From the NCBI GenBank assembly GCA_014526335.1, contig JACTAT010000160.1:723876-787875 (forward strand): a stretch of 64,000 nucleotides of DNA, read 5' to 3'. Each line of letters begins with the position of its first letter. Position 1 is the first letter of the stretch. The position numbers were made by a program, and so were the translations under genes. This stretch comes from Chrysaora quinquecirrha (taxonomy: Eukaryota > Cnidaria > Scyphozoa > Semaeostomeae > Pelagiidae). The notes under the pieces were generated by a model, which had not been told where the DNA came from, searched no databases, and saw only the letters and a list, made by a program, of their open reading frames with translations. Shown piece by piece: positions 1 to 11,765 of this stretch.

Positions 1-504
1 CACAAGAAAGAGAATAAGCTTGGTTGTTTGACTTCTTAGTTGCTTACAGTAATTCAATTGAGCTCTCAAGTTGCTTAATGTTAAGGTCAGTTCAGCCCTA
101 GTTGCTTATTGAGCGGTTGCTTATTAAAAAAAGTGTAATACAGGTAACTAGGGACCCCTAAATGCATTCTTACCAAGGTTTAAGTAGATGTATCTAGCCA
201 ATTAATAGAGCGTACAGTAACGTTGAAACGCAATAAATATAGCTATCATTGCTACTATTCAACAAACCTTACGTTTATAAATGTGAATCCCTTTCTTTAC
301 TTTTGATCAAAACAAAAGTAAAACATCAGTTCTGATCCTGCTTGTTTTCTTCAAAAAGTGCTTTTTGTTCTTCCTTTCTTTGCAGGCGTATTTAATTTTT
401 TTTACGAAGAACGACAACGCTAAATCAATCGAATTTTTGTGTAGAACGACGAGTTCGACCACAGCAATCACACTTGATAAAGCTTCCTTCATATCTTTTA
501 GGCG
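1..504. other. No gene seen
   Basis: No exon, RNA gene or clear repeat boundary was recognised here. The right edge passes into the 140 bp tandem array. Confidence 0.5.
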
Positions 505-1462
505 CTCGCAAAACGATCAAACACTGTTAAACATTTAAAATTGCAATTGGCCGTTTGGCCACGTCACAAACATTGCTCGTCAAACAATTTTGGCTTGCAA
601 AAGCAGAAAATGTTTCTCAAGTTTTCATAAATATTAGGCACTGTCAAAACGTTCAAACGCTGTCTGTTAAACATTTAAAATTGCAATTGACCGTTTGGCC
701 ACGTCACAAACATTGCTCGTCAAACAATTTTGGCTTGCAAGAAGCAGAAAATGTTTCTGAAGTTTTCATAAATATTAGGCGCTGGCCAAACGATCAAATA
801 CTGTCTGTTAAACATTAAAAATTGCAATTGACCGTTTGGCCACGTCACAAACATTGCTCGTCAAACAATTTTGGCTTGCAAGAAGCAGAAAATGTTTCTG
901 AAGCTTTCATAAATATTAGGCCCTGGCCAAACGATCAAATACTGTCTGTTAAACATTTAAAAATGCAATTGACCGTTTGGCCACGTCACAAACATTGCTC
1001 GTCAAACAATTTTGGCTTGCAAGAAGCAGAAAACGTTTCTGAAGTTTTCATAAATATTAGGCGCTGGCAAAACGATCAAACACTGTCTGTTAAACATTTA
1101 AAATTGCAATTGACCGTTTGGCCACGTCACAAAAATTGCTCGTCAAACAATTTTGGCTTGCAAAAGCAGAAAATGTTTCTGAAGTTTTCATAAATATTAG
1201 GCCCTGGCCAAACGATCAAATACTGTCTGTTAAACATTTAAAATTGCAATTGACCGTTTGGCCACGTCACAAACATTGCTCGTCAAACAATTTTGGCTTG
1301 CAAGAAGCAGAGAGTGTTTCTGGAACTTTTTCGTTAATATTACAGTGCAATTCTGCTTATTGAACAATGCTTTGTGTGACGTGGTCAAACGGTTAGACAT
1401 TGCGTATGACAAACACATTTCAAATGTTTGCCCAACAGTGTTTTATCGTTTGACCAGGGTCT
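505..1462 (+). repeat. Tandem array of about 140 bp units inside a TIR element
   Basis: Six units are marked by ACGTCAC at 561, 701, 842, 983, 1124 and 1264, a period of 140-141 bp. Each unit contains ACGATCAAA, TTAAACATTT, GACCGTTTGGCC and an AAATATTAGG tail. The outer ends resemble the termini of a short inverted-repeat family seen elsewhere in the window (family C, for example 4479-4992 and 28956-29145). The array therefore looks like an internally amplified copy of that element. Open frames across the units arise from the repeat and are not genes. Confidence 0.85.
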
Positions 1463-1534
1463 AAAACTCAAAATTACGATTTCTTATTTTTATGATGATC
1501 TTCTTCTCCTTAAACAACTTCATAGTAGCTAATA

Positions 1535-1950
1535 CAGTACATCCTCGATTATCCGAACCTAAAATTTCCGAAACGCAAAAACTTCTTAACCCTATTTTAA
1601 ATTAACCAAAGGGAAGCCTCAATACTTTGAATCTTTGTCCAATATAATTACTGTATTATTTTAACAGTTAGCTATATTAAATCGGTTTATCTTTCGTTTT
1701 TACCAGCTTTTAACTTTATCAGAAACAAAAACATTCTTTCGGTTGCATTTAATGTAGCTGATTCGCATTGCAAAATTTCTACCAATGTCGTCTGCAACCA
1801 ATTTGAGCAATTATTAAGTACCTGTGGGCAGTAACAATAAACTTGAAAGGAAAGTTAGCAAGTGAAAATGTCGTCTCGGAATTTTTGGCATATCCGAACG
1901 ACCCTCCGTAAAATTGAGTTCAACCTGTTCGGATAAAGGAGGATGTACTG
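1535..1950. mobile_element. Tigger/pogo-like MITE, TA target site
   Basis: The ends are inverted copies: CAGTACATCCTCGATTATCC on the left and GGATAAAGGAGGATGTACTG on the right. TA flanks both sides (1533-1534 and 1951-1952). The CAGT start and TA duplication are typical of pogo/Tigger members of the Tc1/mariner superfamily. No coding capacity is visible. Confidence 0.85.
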
Positions 1951-2409
1951 TACCTCAGTTTATAATTTCTTGCGTTAAGTAGTAGCGTATGCACAAAAAG
2001 AAGAATTCGAGTCTATTTGGTTCTCGTTGCAAATAAATTCATGAATTTTAGATGACTCTGATATCAAAAAAGCGCAATTTCATAGATTTATGGAAACTAA
2101 CAATAAACTTATGTTTTTTGTACAGAGGGTGCGTTATATAACAATTAATCAGCATTATAATGAAAAATCCCTGCGTTCTGTGACGTATGTATGTCCTTTA
2201 CAATCAGTGCGAACATACACGGCTTTTTATAAGAAGCCAAACTCTTTAATTTTAACGAAAAATGCTTTAATGTCTTCGATAATTTCATTTTTCAAAGAAT
2301 TCATAAAAGAGTATATGTTTAAGAGGGTTGAAGAATAGAGATGCATTGACACAAGTTTCAGAGGTTGCAAGTTTTGGTGTAAATATAGTAACGCTGTAAT
2401 GTGGTACAA

Positions 2410-2905
2410 ATATTAAACGGAACAACTTGGTCCAGTACTGAAAGTTTCTGAAAATGTTAAGATTTTGAGTACTGAGAGTTTCTTAAATATCTATATTGAT
2501 GACATAGTTGTTGTATCTTGCTTGAATGATGTCCAAAAACCATTTATCGGTCGTACTATTGCTTGTGGCTTTCAACTTCGTCTGTGTTTCACGAAAAATG
2601 CTTTATTACACATGAAACATGCGGGAAATACAAGGAAACGAGTTTTCCGCAGATTGAGGTGAAAAATTTCCACACTGTTCCGCAGACTGAGGGTTTCTAT
2701 AAAGGTTTCTTATGAAAGAAATATGTGTAATGATGCAGTCGTTGTAAAAGTTGAAAACGTCTTGTTGGTTGCAAAACAGATTTCAAACTTTTGATATTTC
2801 TTAACTATTCTGTCATAGCTTGACGAGTTTCTTAAATCTTCCGGGTCTCCAGAACTCTAGAACTAGGTTTCTTATAAAATGGTTTCCTGTGAAAAAACGT
2901 GCATA
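2410..2905. mobile_element. MITE, family A (TTCTTATA...AACGTG)
   Basis: Family A copies carry runs of GAAAGTTTCTTAAA or AAAAGTTCCTTA, and end in TTCTTATAAA followed by an A-rich stretch and CGTG. This copy is diverged at its left end. Related copies lie near 12.7, 13.7, 16.2, 19.8, 30.1, 47.2, 52.8 and 55.7 kb. Confidence 0.6.
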
Positions 2906-2960
2906 TGAAGCTGATAAGCTAAACAAATTAATGAAATATTATCAAATTTAAACTGTCACC

Positions 2961-3773
2961 TCAGAAGTGTTTGATCTTATCTATCATGTTCGAATGATGT
3001 GGGTAAAAGTCTAAACCATCGACTGAATGACGTAGCTCTGACGTCACACCATCTCGAATGCCAACTGATGTCAAATATTTCAAAAGTTCATCTTCCTGGA
3101 AATATAATAAAAAAATATGCTTTAAATAAAAAAAAGATAATAAATTTGCTTTGAATAAAAAATTATTCATGATTAACTAACTAATTTACTCACTAACTAA
3201 CTCACCAGCTGGTTAGCTTACAAACAAACTAACTAACTTCTGTATCCAACTTACTAATGTGGCTAAATGAAAAACCAAGCTATAAAGACTGGCAGAAAAA
3301 GTGCTTTACTAGAAATGAAAGAGGAAACCAATTATACAGGAATAGAGCGCACAATTAATATACAACGAGAATGAGAGAGGATTGACGAAGTAAGTAAGAA
3401 GGTGAGTTAGTTAGCAAAGTTAGTTAGTTAATTAATTAATTATTTATTTAGTTAGTGTTAATTAGTCGATTAGTTTGTTTGTAACTTAGTTAGTTAATTA
3501 GTTTGTTAGTCAGTTAGTTAGTTAGTTAATTAGTTAGTTTGTTACATAGTTAGTTAAGTAGTTATTAAGTTAGTTATTCGATTAGTTAGTTAATTAGTTA
3601 GCTAGTTAGTTAGTTAGATAGTTAGTTAGTTAGTTAGTTAGTTAGATAGTTAGTTAGTTAGTTAGTTAGTTAGATAGTTTACTAGTTAGTTGGGTAGTTA
3701 GTTAGTTAGTTAGTTAATTAGTTAATCAGTCAAATAGTTAGTTAGTTAATTAGTTAGTTAGTGAGTTAGTTAG

Positions 3774-3805
<32 letters not shown>

Positions 3806-6800
3806 ATAGTTAACTAGTAAGTTAGTTAGTTAGTTAGTTAGTTGGTTAGTTAGTGAGATAGTTAGTTAGTTAGTTAGTTGGTTAGATAGTTAGTTAGTTA
3901 ATTAGGTAGTTAGTCAATTAGTTAGTTAGTTATCTTGTTACTTAGTTAGTGAGTTACTTAATTAGTTAGTTAGTTAGTTACTTAATTAGATATGTAATTA
4001 GTTAGTTAATCCTAAAAAATTCCTATAAAATCTTTCAGAGTAACACAAACTCAATAGCTTGCATCCCCCAATAAAAATTGCAAATACAATACTCACCTGT
4101 TTTACATTGACAGAAAAATCATCCTGAGAGAACTGACGAGGTTTTCCAATGCCCTTTCGCATGTATCGATCATGAACAGGGCAGTTGGCACATAATGAAA
4201 TGGCTTTCGCAAGAGCATAACCACCCCAATTGGATACGCCAGCAGTGATGAGATAATCAGTTGAAATGACAGTACCAATTTCAGCACCAAATTTGACATT
4301 TTCAGCCACTTTTTCAATCACTTTGCCCATTCCAATCTCATTACCTCCATCACCGATACCAATCGTTACGAGTTCTGGGTGATCAACCGCTGTGAAAAAA
4401 CAACAAGAAAGAGATTAAAAGCTATTCACAAGAATCTTTGCCCACAAGTCCCCAATAATGATTTTTATAACATCTTTAAGGCCTGACAAAACGATCAAAC
4501 TTTGTTGGTCAAACATTTTATTTGACCGTTTGGCCAAAAACATAGATGTCCAACATTTTAGAACAACGAAGTCTTGAGAATGAGCGCCTTTTTTTCAAGA
4601 AATGTTGCTAGCTGCTGAAGCGTTGCAAGTTGTTGAAGTTTGACAATATCTGAAAAGTTCAAAGTTCAAAAACATTTCATGCTAGCCGAGCGGTCAAGCA
4701 ATTTGCTTGGTTTAGCAAATTTCACATGTTTGACCAACAATGTTTGATCGATTGGCTACGTCACAACACAAAAAATTGCTTGAAAAGCACAAAAAAACAG
4801 AATTTGTTGAACGTTGTCTTTAAAGAAGTTCAAAAATATTTTCCGCCTGACACAAGCGAAAATTGTTTGACGAGCATTGTTTTGGGACGTGGCCTATCGA
4901 TAAAACAATTTGCTTGACAAGCAGATTTCAGATTTTTCACAAACAGATTTCAGGTTTTTGACAAACAATGTTTGATCTTTTAGACTGAACCCTAATTTTA
5001 TTAAACGAGGTAAAGGGTTCAGAAAGCTGTACAACAGGTAAGGAATTGCAGTTTGAGCCTTGAGTCCCAATAGTAATATTCTACACGAATATAATGGGCG
5101 CTGCCTTAAAAATTTGACTTGTTCGCTGGATAAACTCCTTGAGTGCGGGTCGATATATCGGCTATTTTTAAGCAATGTGAGCGCTAACTTTAATGCGTAA
5201 TCCAGTACAGTTGACATCCGCTATCTCGAACTCTCAAGGGAAACTGGAATTTGTTCGAGATAGCGAATGTTCGAAATAACGGATGCCCCATATAAATATA
5301 AAAAATTATAGCTTTTAGGTCAGAAAAGGAACCCCTATTAACATGAAGGGTTACTGATCCCAAATTTCATCAAACAAGTCTGGTATTTGTTACATAGGAG
5401 TCAAAGCTCATCTGCTTTCATCCCTACTTTTGGTGAAATTGAGACAATGGCGATGCAGCACATCTCGAAAGAGAACAGCTTCATCTATTGTATACAGGGG
5501 CAGCATATCACTTAGCTGCTGCCATTCCCACTCCGCTAGGCGAACTTATACATATTTTCAGCCTGTCTCTTTATCCAGTTCAGCAGAAAATTTGGCAAAG
5601 TTCGAGATAAAAAGCAGGTTTTCCTCCATGGGAAATCAAAAATTGTTCGAGACAGTGAATGTTCGAGATAACGGGGTTCGAGATAGCGGATGAATTTTGT
5701 ATACAAACCCTTATACCAAAACGAGGGGAAATGGAAAATCGGTCAACATAGCGAATGTTCGAGATAGCAGGCAGTCGAGATGGCGGATGCCAACTGTATA
5801 TTCTGCTAAGAGTTTTGGGGCACAGGATAAAAAATAGAAAAGAAATAACACAAATACCTGCAATGAAGAGTTCATCGATTGGATCACATGCATTTGTGAT
5901 GTCACATTTATTCATGGTACAGTAGGCTCCCGTTGCTGTTCGTCCAGGGCGTTCTATACTTATCAGATGAGAAAATCTTGCTTGATCAGTTAGCTCATCA
6001 AACAAAACACTCTTTGGTGAGCCACTCAGGGATATAACAGAGACTTCATGCTTTAGTAACCCAGTCTGGTGACAATGAACCAATATTTTTCGGAATAGAT
6101 CGACATCACGTTTATCAACAATAAACGTAACAGGTTTCCCAAGTGACTGCACTGCTCTTGCAATACAAATAGCCCCTGATATCCCATCGTTTTCAATCGG
6201 CGGTTGAATGTCTTTCAAACAAGGAAAACCCGTAATTATTGCCACGGATTTGGCACTTTGTGACAAACTTAGAGCAGCATTATGCAAATCATTGGCTTGA
6301 CTCAAATGTCTCACTCCACGTTTACCAGGGTCATGCAATATATTCTCTTCAATGGATGTTATTTTGTCCCAAACTTGCTGTGAAATTAGTGAATATGTTT
6401 GATTCTTTTCACTGATGCAAGCTACTTTTGCTTCTGGGTATACTTTAGAGTTTGTTATTGCTTGCATTTGCTCAGGAGTTCTGTCAGAAATGAACATGCT
6501 TCCAGGAGAATGACTGATTGCCAGGGGTAAATCTACAAATAAAAATTGTACAAACTCTTAAATACCCGGGGGGTACTTCACTTATGAATGGACAGGGATG
6601 TGCCGCCCAGATTTTGGAAACCCAACCACATATAACGTAAACCTTTGCAGAAACAGACCTATTTTATGAGTAGAAATACGCGGGATATGAGAATAATAAG
6701 ACTTTCCAGACCTATTTATTGCTTGATATTGTACTAAGAACATCTTTGACGCGATTTTGCCACTTTTCTGACCGAATTAAAGTTAAACTTTCGACTTTTC

Positions 6801-9800
6801 TTCAATTTGCCACCCAGTTTTATGGGGTTTTGGTTAAAATCATACCCATGTTTAGAGAATTTCAGTGCCCAAAACCCACCCATATGGGTGGCACATACCC
6901 GTACGCAAATTATACTAAGTACCCCCCCCCGGGCTTAAATACAAGCTTTTAAATTTGTAATAACCAATAAATTAACTTTGGGAAAAAGATGTATCTGTTG
7001 TTTATTTCCGTCTATTACGGAGGTCAGGTCTCATATTCTTAGGGCTTCGACTGTGTCACCAAAAAACCTTTTTGCACCTGCAAAGATCAATCCACTTTCT
7101 AAAGCAGTTTGGAAGTTTTTTTACTTCAAGATAACGTTAATGATTAAACATTTTTACAAGAAATTGGTTTACAAGAACAGTTAATACTCACCAGGATCCA
7201 TCTCAGGAAGTGGGCGTTTAGTGCATTAGCCCTTGAACTGCCTGAACTACAACTAAACCTTTAAGGTCGGTGATTGAAACGGGAAAACACAGTTTCCGGC
7301 CAATGCACCTGTCACCGCGGACAAAGAGCCGCGGGAAAAGGGAAGAAAAGAAGCAGAGAGCAGAAGGGCAGAAAGCAAAAGCAAGAATAATATGCAAAGG
7401 TAGAATTTAGAACTTCAAATGCTAAATTAAAGGGAAGGTAGGGAGGGGAAAAGTCATGAGGCGAGAAGACGTCTTGCTTGGAGCCGTCAAATTCGGTAAT
7501 GCAAAATCATATTATGCATCTTGAGTTCTATTCAACAAGCGGAAGACTCTTTCAAAGAATCAATGCCCAATGTTGATCTTATTGATATGGCGGAAGAACT
7601 ATTCAGTAAATTCATCCTCCATGAAATTATGATGGATTGAATGGGGAAATACCCAGACTAGATACCAGATCCAATAGGGAAAGAATCCACATAGACACTG
7701 TATCATATTCCCTATCATGACATAAGCAATAACAAAAGTTTCCTGGTGGCGTTAACCCCGGTTAAACCCATGCTCTAACCGGCATAAAACGGCTCCTTAA
7801 ATAGTCCCCAAACTTGCTGTGAAACCTGTGACTGAACACAGAGATACTTAATTTGAAAAAATGATAAACTCAAATAGGGTAAAGCCTCATGAAGCATGCA
7901 AACACCTGGCACCAATACATCCGAAATTTCAAAAGCTTTCGAAACGGTTTTTTTTATCTTTGCATTTTAAATCAAAGTAAAATGACAGTTTGGGGCCTTG
8001 GATAAAATAATGTAAGCTGCAATTGTTTATAACCATGATCATTGATTATAAGAAGCAAGAAAATGTGCCAGAAAATAAATCTGGTTGAATAACATCAAAA
8101 GTTGCACTTAAAGAAATTTTGGCACCACAAATTTTAGAAACTGAGCACCAAAAAATCCAAGCTTCCTCGCAGGTCTGGTTAATTTCACAGCTTTCGATCC
8201 GACCAATGCAATAATTAGGGAAAAACCACATTTCTCATTGCCCGATGATGGGAGATGGATCTCTCCCGAAATTTTGCCCTACTTAATATCAAAGGATTGT
8301 CATGATAAGTTGTGACTATCATGTCTAATATGATGTCAAAAACAACCTTGATAAATATGAATATATTTACTCTGCAGAACAAAATACAGTAATGAGGTAA
8401 ATACTTACTTGCAGAGCATACAGCATGACTTGACGTCACTCCACAGGCCCAAAAGACAGGAACATCATCATCTTCAAATTTAACATGATCTCCAATGAGA
8501 GAAGACCCATGGAAGTCATCAATGCCAATTTGTTTTGGATCACCAATATGAACAGGTGCACCGTGTGCAAAGTCCATTTGAATTACCTGTGCCACTGTCT
8601 CATTTAGTAAACGTCTTGGGATTGGACGCATGGACACAACCATCTGACAAGCAAAAGGTCCAACACTGACACAACCCACGTTCGTTGTGTACATAGAGAC
8701 GTTTTTCTTTTGAGTGATGTTTCGTATTGGTATTCCAGCTGAAAGAAGCCTTTCTTCAAATGTAAAGCTGCATCCAAAATAAAACGTGACCATATTTTTC
8801 CAATCGTAGTTGCTGACATCATTGCTTATATGTTCGTTCCTTCCACCTTCATAAACTTTGTATGCTTGAAGATCAGTCCTGTTTGAAACATGTGAAACAA
8901 ATATGAAACATATTTAACATTCTTGCTCCTGGTGATCTGATTGGTGTTTAAAAAAAGCAATCCAGCCCTTGAAAAGACTCTAAGCCCTGTAATGAGACCA
9001 GTAAGTCAGCACATCCCTGTTTGGCCCATGACCTAAGCAGGGCTGTCGCTATGGGGGGCTGTGGGGGGTGTCACACCCCCCCAGGCAAGTCTTCCGTCGG
9101 CAAATTTGAGAGGAACGGAATTTTTCGGCAATAGTAACTAAGGGCGAGAAATGTTGCAAATCAAAAGAAACAAAATAAATGTGTCGGCAAATGCCGGGAA
9201 AGCGTTCAGCACATAGCTTACCGACAAATGCTAGCATCCACTTTCCACAGCTGCCGACATGTAAGGTATCAATAACAGTTAGGGGGTTGCTAACTGCGAG
9301 CAAATGCCGAGAGAAAGTGTTTTCTTACCAGCTAATCGTATCTGTATATGCCAGTTTGCCAGCCATAACAGATACAATCGTACAGCAGCAAACAGGATGG
9401 AGATACAATACACGGGGTCGCCAAGATTGCCTATGTCTAAAATTAGAGGTTTAGTCCTATTTCAAGCTGTAAAGCACTCTAGAGTGCATTATCAAAGTAG
9501 TCTCAAATTATACAGTGTATACAAGAATCAAACTGGCAAATGATTTCAATGTTGTTGTTCAACAGCTGACTTGTGTTTCACGGCATTTTAGAGTCCCTTT
9601 AGAGTTCAAATTTTCAAATTTTTCCAGGGGAGTATGCCCCCGGACCCCTCTTGCATGGGTGTCCCCTATTTCTATATGATGTTCTATGATTCAAGCATAA
9701 TATTCCTGGCTGACGGTTGTGTGCAAAGCATGGGAAACTAAACGAAATTTGCCAAGCCACACCCATCTCTAAAAAGCCATGCCCATTTTGTCCGCAAAAT

Positions 9801-11491
9801 GCCAAGTTACACCCCCCCCCCCGGTCGTTGAGTCCTAGCGACGGCCCTGGACCTAAGTACCCCTCTGAGATAAGACCAGCAGTGTGGCATTGTGCACAGA
9901 GTGATGGAGAGGCATGTACACCTGCTTGATGATGAACTAAATTACCCATATCTGAAGTTTAGACTTTCCTTTTTTTTTAAGAACTTTACATTATGACGCC
10001 TTTAGAGTGTGTGCCAAAATCTGAATAAGTCAAAATCTGAAGGGATAAACAGAAATTTGTGCAGCTTAGCAAGGTTTTGACTTATTGAGGTTTTTTACCT
10101 TGTTCAAAGGTGCTGTGACGCAGTTGTGTACTCCAGCTGACTCAAGGTATCAAGAGTTCAGTGTGGTCAGGATTTGTGCCCAACCACAGCCAGAGTCAAG
10201 GTCTCGATTAGTTAACCTACTACTGAGATCCTAGTGACTGGCGCTAAAACACCATTCCACTTTCATCTTCGCCTACAATTAAAAAAACCAAGGGAGACGG
10301 GAAAAAGTTCGATGTTTGCAGAAGTTCCACTTGAGGGGTAGTGAACTTATTGAGATTCAACTGTAAATACAATAACATATACCTTATATCAGATGCATCT
10401 GCCAAGACTTCTGCCTGGTATTCTCCAACTTCACTTTGATAAATCAGTGGGCATGGAGCACCGTTTAAATCTGCAAATTCTCTGAAGTCTTTTGCGTATT
10501 TTGCATCCATGATAGCTATGTTTGCTTGCACAAAATTCCTGCACATTCCCGATGTTGAACAGTTTTGAAGCTGCCCTTTACGAAACATCTGTCGAACAGC
10601 TGAGGGATGTGCATCTTGGTTTTCAGGCATCATATCTAAATGAAATATAACAAATTATGAGGACTGCCACCAAGACAGGGGGCTGGGAAGTAAGGGACTG
10701 GGCCATGATGGATAGATAGACAACCTTGAAGGTATAACTAATTCAACTGCTTGGTGGGCACACTCTGTAGCATTAAACAATGTATTGGAGGGCTTTCTGC
10801 CCCTACCCTCAAGGCCCCAGGGCAAAAAAGGTGTGGTGAAAAATACTTTACAAGCAGACTTTTTTATCCATCAAAACATTAATGCAAATCCTTGAATTAG
10901 CCCCCACCCCAGGTTGGAAAACATCCAAGTTTAAGGCAATGCCCAGGGTGGAATCCATGTAGCCTACGCCGGAGGAATCTGGTGTGAAGTTTTGAAAATT
11001 TCTGGCGTACTGGCGTGAATCTTTCAGAAAAACAATAGAAAGCATTACTATTTTTCTAATAGAACAATGGATCTATTGTTTCTATTGGCGTGAAAGCAGT
11101 TTTCATTGGCATAATCTCTGGCGTGGAGATTGCATGGATTCCACCCTGGGCCAATGTGTCATTGCAAGCATATTTGGAAAACAATAGGCTAATTATCATG
11201 ACAAAAGAACAAACAATGGGGTGCAAGCATCATTGCGAGTGGGAACAAGTTTTCCAACCTGGCCCCCACCCTACAGCGAGAAATTGTTAAAAAGCCCCCA
11301 TCTGGTGCTAGCCTTTTGAGTCCCTTAGTGATGATAAATCATATTTTGTGAATAAATAGAATACAAGTCCCCTCCTCGTTTCAGCTCCCAGCTCGAATAA
11401 GCCCCCTCCAAAAAAATGAACAAATAATTTAGACCCCAGGGGGGCTAATTCGAGTATTTACGTTACAGGCGATCCGAGCGTTACCTGCCAT
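2961..11491 (-). CDS. DGLUCY: D-glutamate cyclase
   Basis: This gene encodes the enzyme that turns D-glutamate into 5-oxo-D-proline; it is mitochondrial in vertebrates. The coding exons on the minus strand are 11491-11485, 10635-10383, 8878-8409, 6532-5858, 4389-4097 and 3095-2961. All phases agree, giving 1833 nt and 610 aa, against about 616 aa in human. The N-terminal half is a DUF1445/hydro-lyase-type domain (about residues 10-270), with HIGDPKQIGIDDFH inside. The C-terminal half is the DUF4392 domain, with a glycine-rich GIGDGGNEIGMG near residue 480 and VSNWGGYALA after it. The protein ends in MIDKIKHF. The first exon contributes only ATGGCAG. I chose this start because it joins in phase and no ATG lies upstream in frame. 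No obvious mitochondrial presequence precedes the domain, so an alternative first exon is possible. The introns carry a tetranucleotide array and several MITEs. Confidence 0.93.
3395..4005 (+). repeat. (GTTA)n microsatellite
   Basis: About 600 bp of imperfect GTTA/ATTA repeats lie in the last intron of DGLUCY, about 90 bp from the penultimate exon's donor. Interruptions such as GATA and GTGA recur at intervals, suggesting higher-order duplication inside the array. Confidence 0.95.
4479..4992. mobile_element. MITE, family C (GATCAAAC ends)
   Basis: The left end has ACGATCAAAC with TGGTCAAACATTT. The right end has the inverted AACAATGTTTGATC. The middle contains GACCGTTTGGCC and several TTGCTTGACAAG-like blocks. 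Other copies or fragments are at 14.73-14.97, 24.78-24.89, 28.96-29.15, 54.06-54.20 and 54.88-54.95 kb. Confidence 0.7.
5208..5796. mobile_element. Tigger/pogo-like MITE, copy 1
   Basis: It begins CAGTTGACATCCGCTATCTC and ends with the inverted GGCGGATGCCAACTG. TA lies on both sides (5206-5207 and 5797-5798). Internal GTTCGAGATAGCGAATG blocks repeat the terminal motif. It sits in DGLUCY intron 4. A second copy is at 24072-24640. Confidence 0.88.
6565..6933. mobile_element. hAT-type MITE, family B, 8 bp TSD CTTAAATA
   Basis: The ends are CCCGGGGGGTAC and its inverse, GTACCCC...GGG. The flanks 6557-6564 and 6934-6941 are identical (CTTAAATA). A perfect 8 bp duplication fits hAT transposition. 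The element lies in DGLUCY intron 3. Confidence 0.92.
7000..8050. other. DGLUCY intron sequence, no feature recognised
   Basis: I read both strands here and found no exon with splice signals and no clean element. A GC-rich patch near 7300-7340 and scattered A-rich stretches are all that stands out. Confidence 0.4.
9038..9849. mobile_element. Non-autonomous hAT element, 8 bp TSD GACCTAAG
   Basis: The left terminus CAGGGCTGTCGCTA is mirrored by TAGCGACGGCCCTG at the right. The flanks 9030-9037 and 9850-9857 are identical (GACCTAAG). It is 812 bp with no transposase-like frame. It lies in DGLUCY intron 2. Confidence 0.92.
10107..10265 (+). mobile_element. tRNA-like SINE (GGTGCTGTG family)
   Basis: It starts GGTGCTGTGACG and ends CTGGCGCTAAAACACC, with CTACTACTGAGATCCTAG just before the end. 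Copies occur at 26.69, 40.45 and 43.42 kb (inverted), with decayed copies at 25.6 and 51.4 kb. In better-preserved copies GGTTTGAGCCC resembles a pol III B box. This copy lies just downstream of the DGLUCY exon 2 donor. Confidence 0.7.
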
Positions 11492-11765
11492 TGGCAACTT
11501 TGGAAGATTTGGCGCAACTCTAAGATCTGAGGAGCTGTATTTGAGGCCTAGACATAATTACTACCTAGACTAGGCCTAGCCTGTTCAATGAGACTTGGGA
11601 TACCTATGGATGCATACCTGAAAATGATGAATAATTTCCTTTGAAAAAACTGGTCAGGCGACGAAAGAAGAGTTTATTTTCTGATAGCAGCAGCAATCTA
11701 GATAAATTACACGTCCTCGCACACCAACTGCAAACGCTTCTCATAAGGCAAGTTCACAGGCTCGA

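Noticed and set aside
555..1464. Several overlapping open frames of 60-120 codons
   Set aside because: They read through a tandem DNA repeat of about 140 bp and translate the same block in shifted frames. No start context, splice signals or domain.
3395..4005. Telomere-like TTAG repeat
   Set aside because: The repeat is tetranucleotide GTTA, lies in an intron, and lacks the GGG of metazoan telomeres (TTAGGG).
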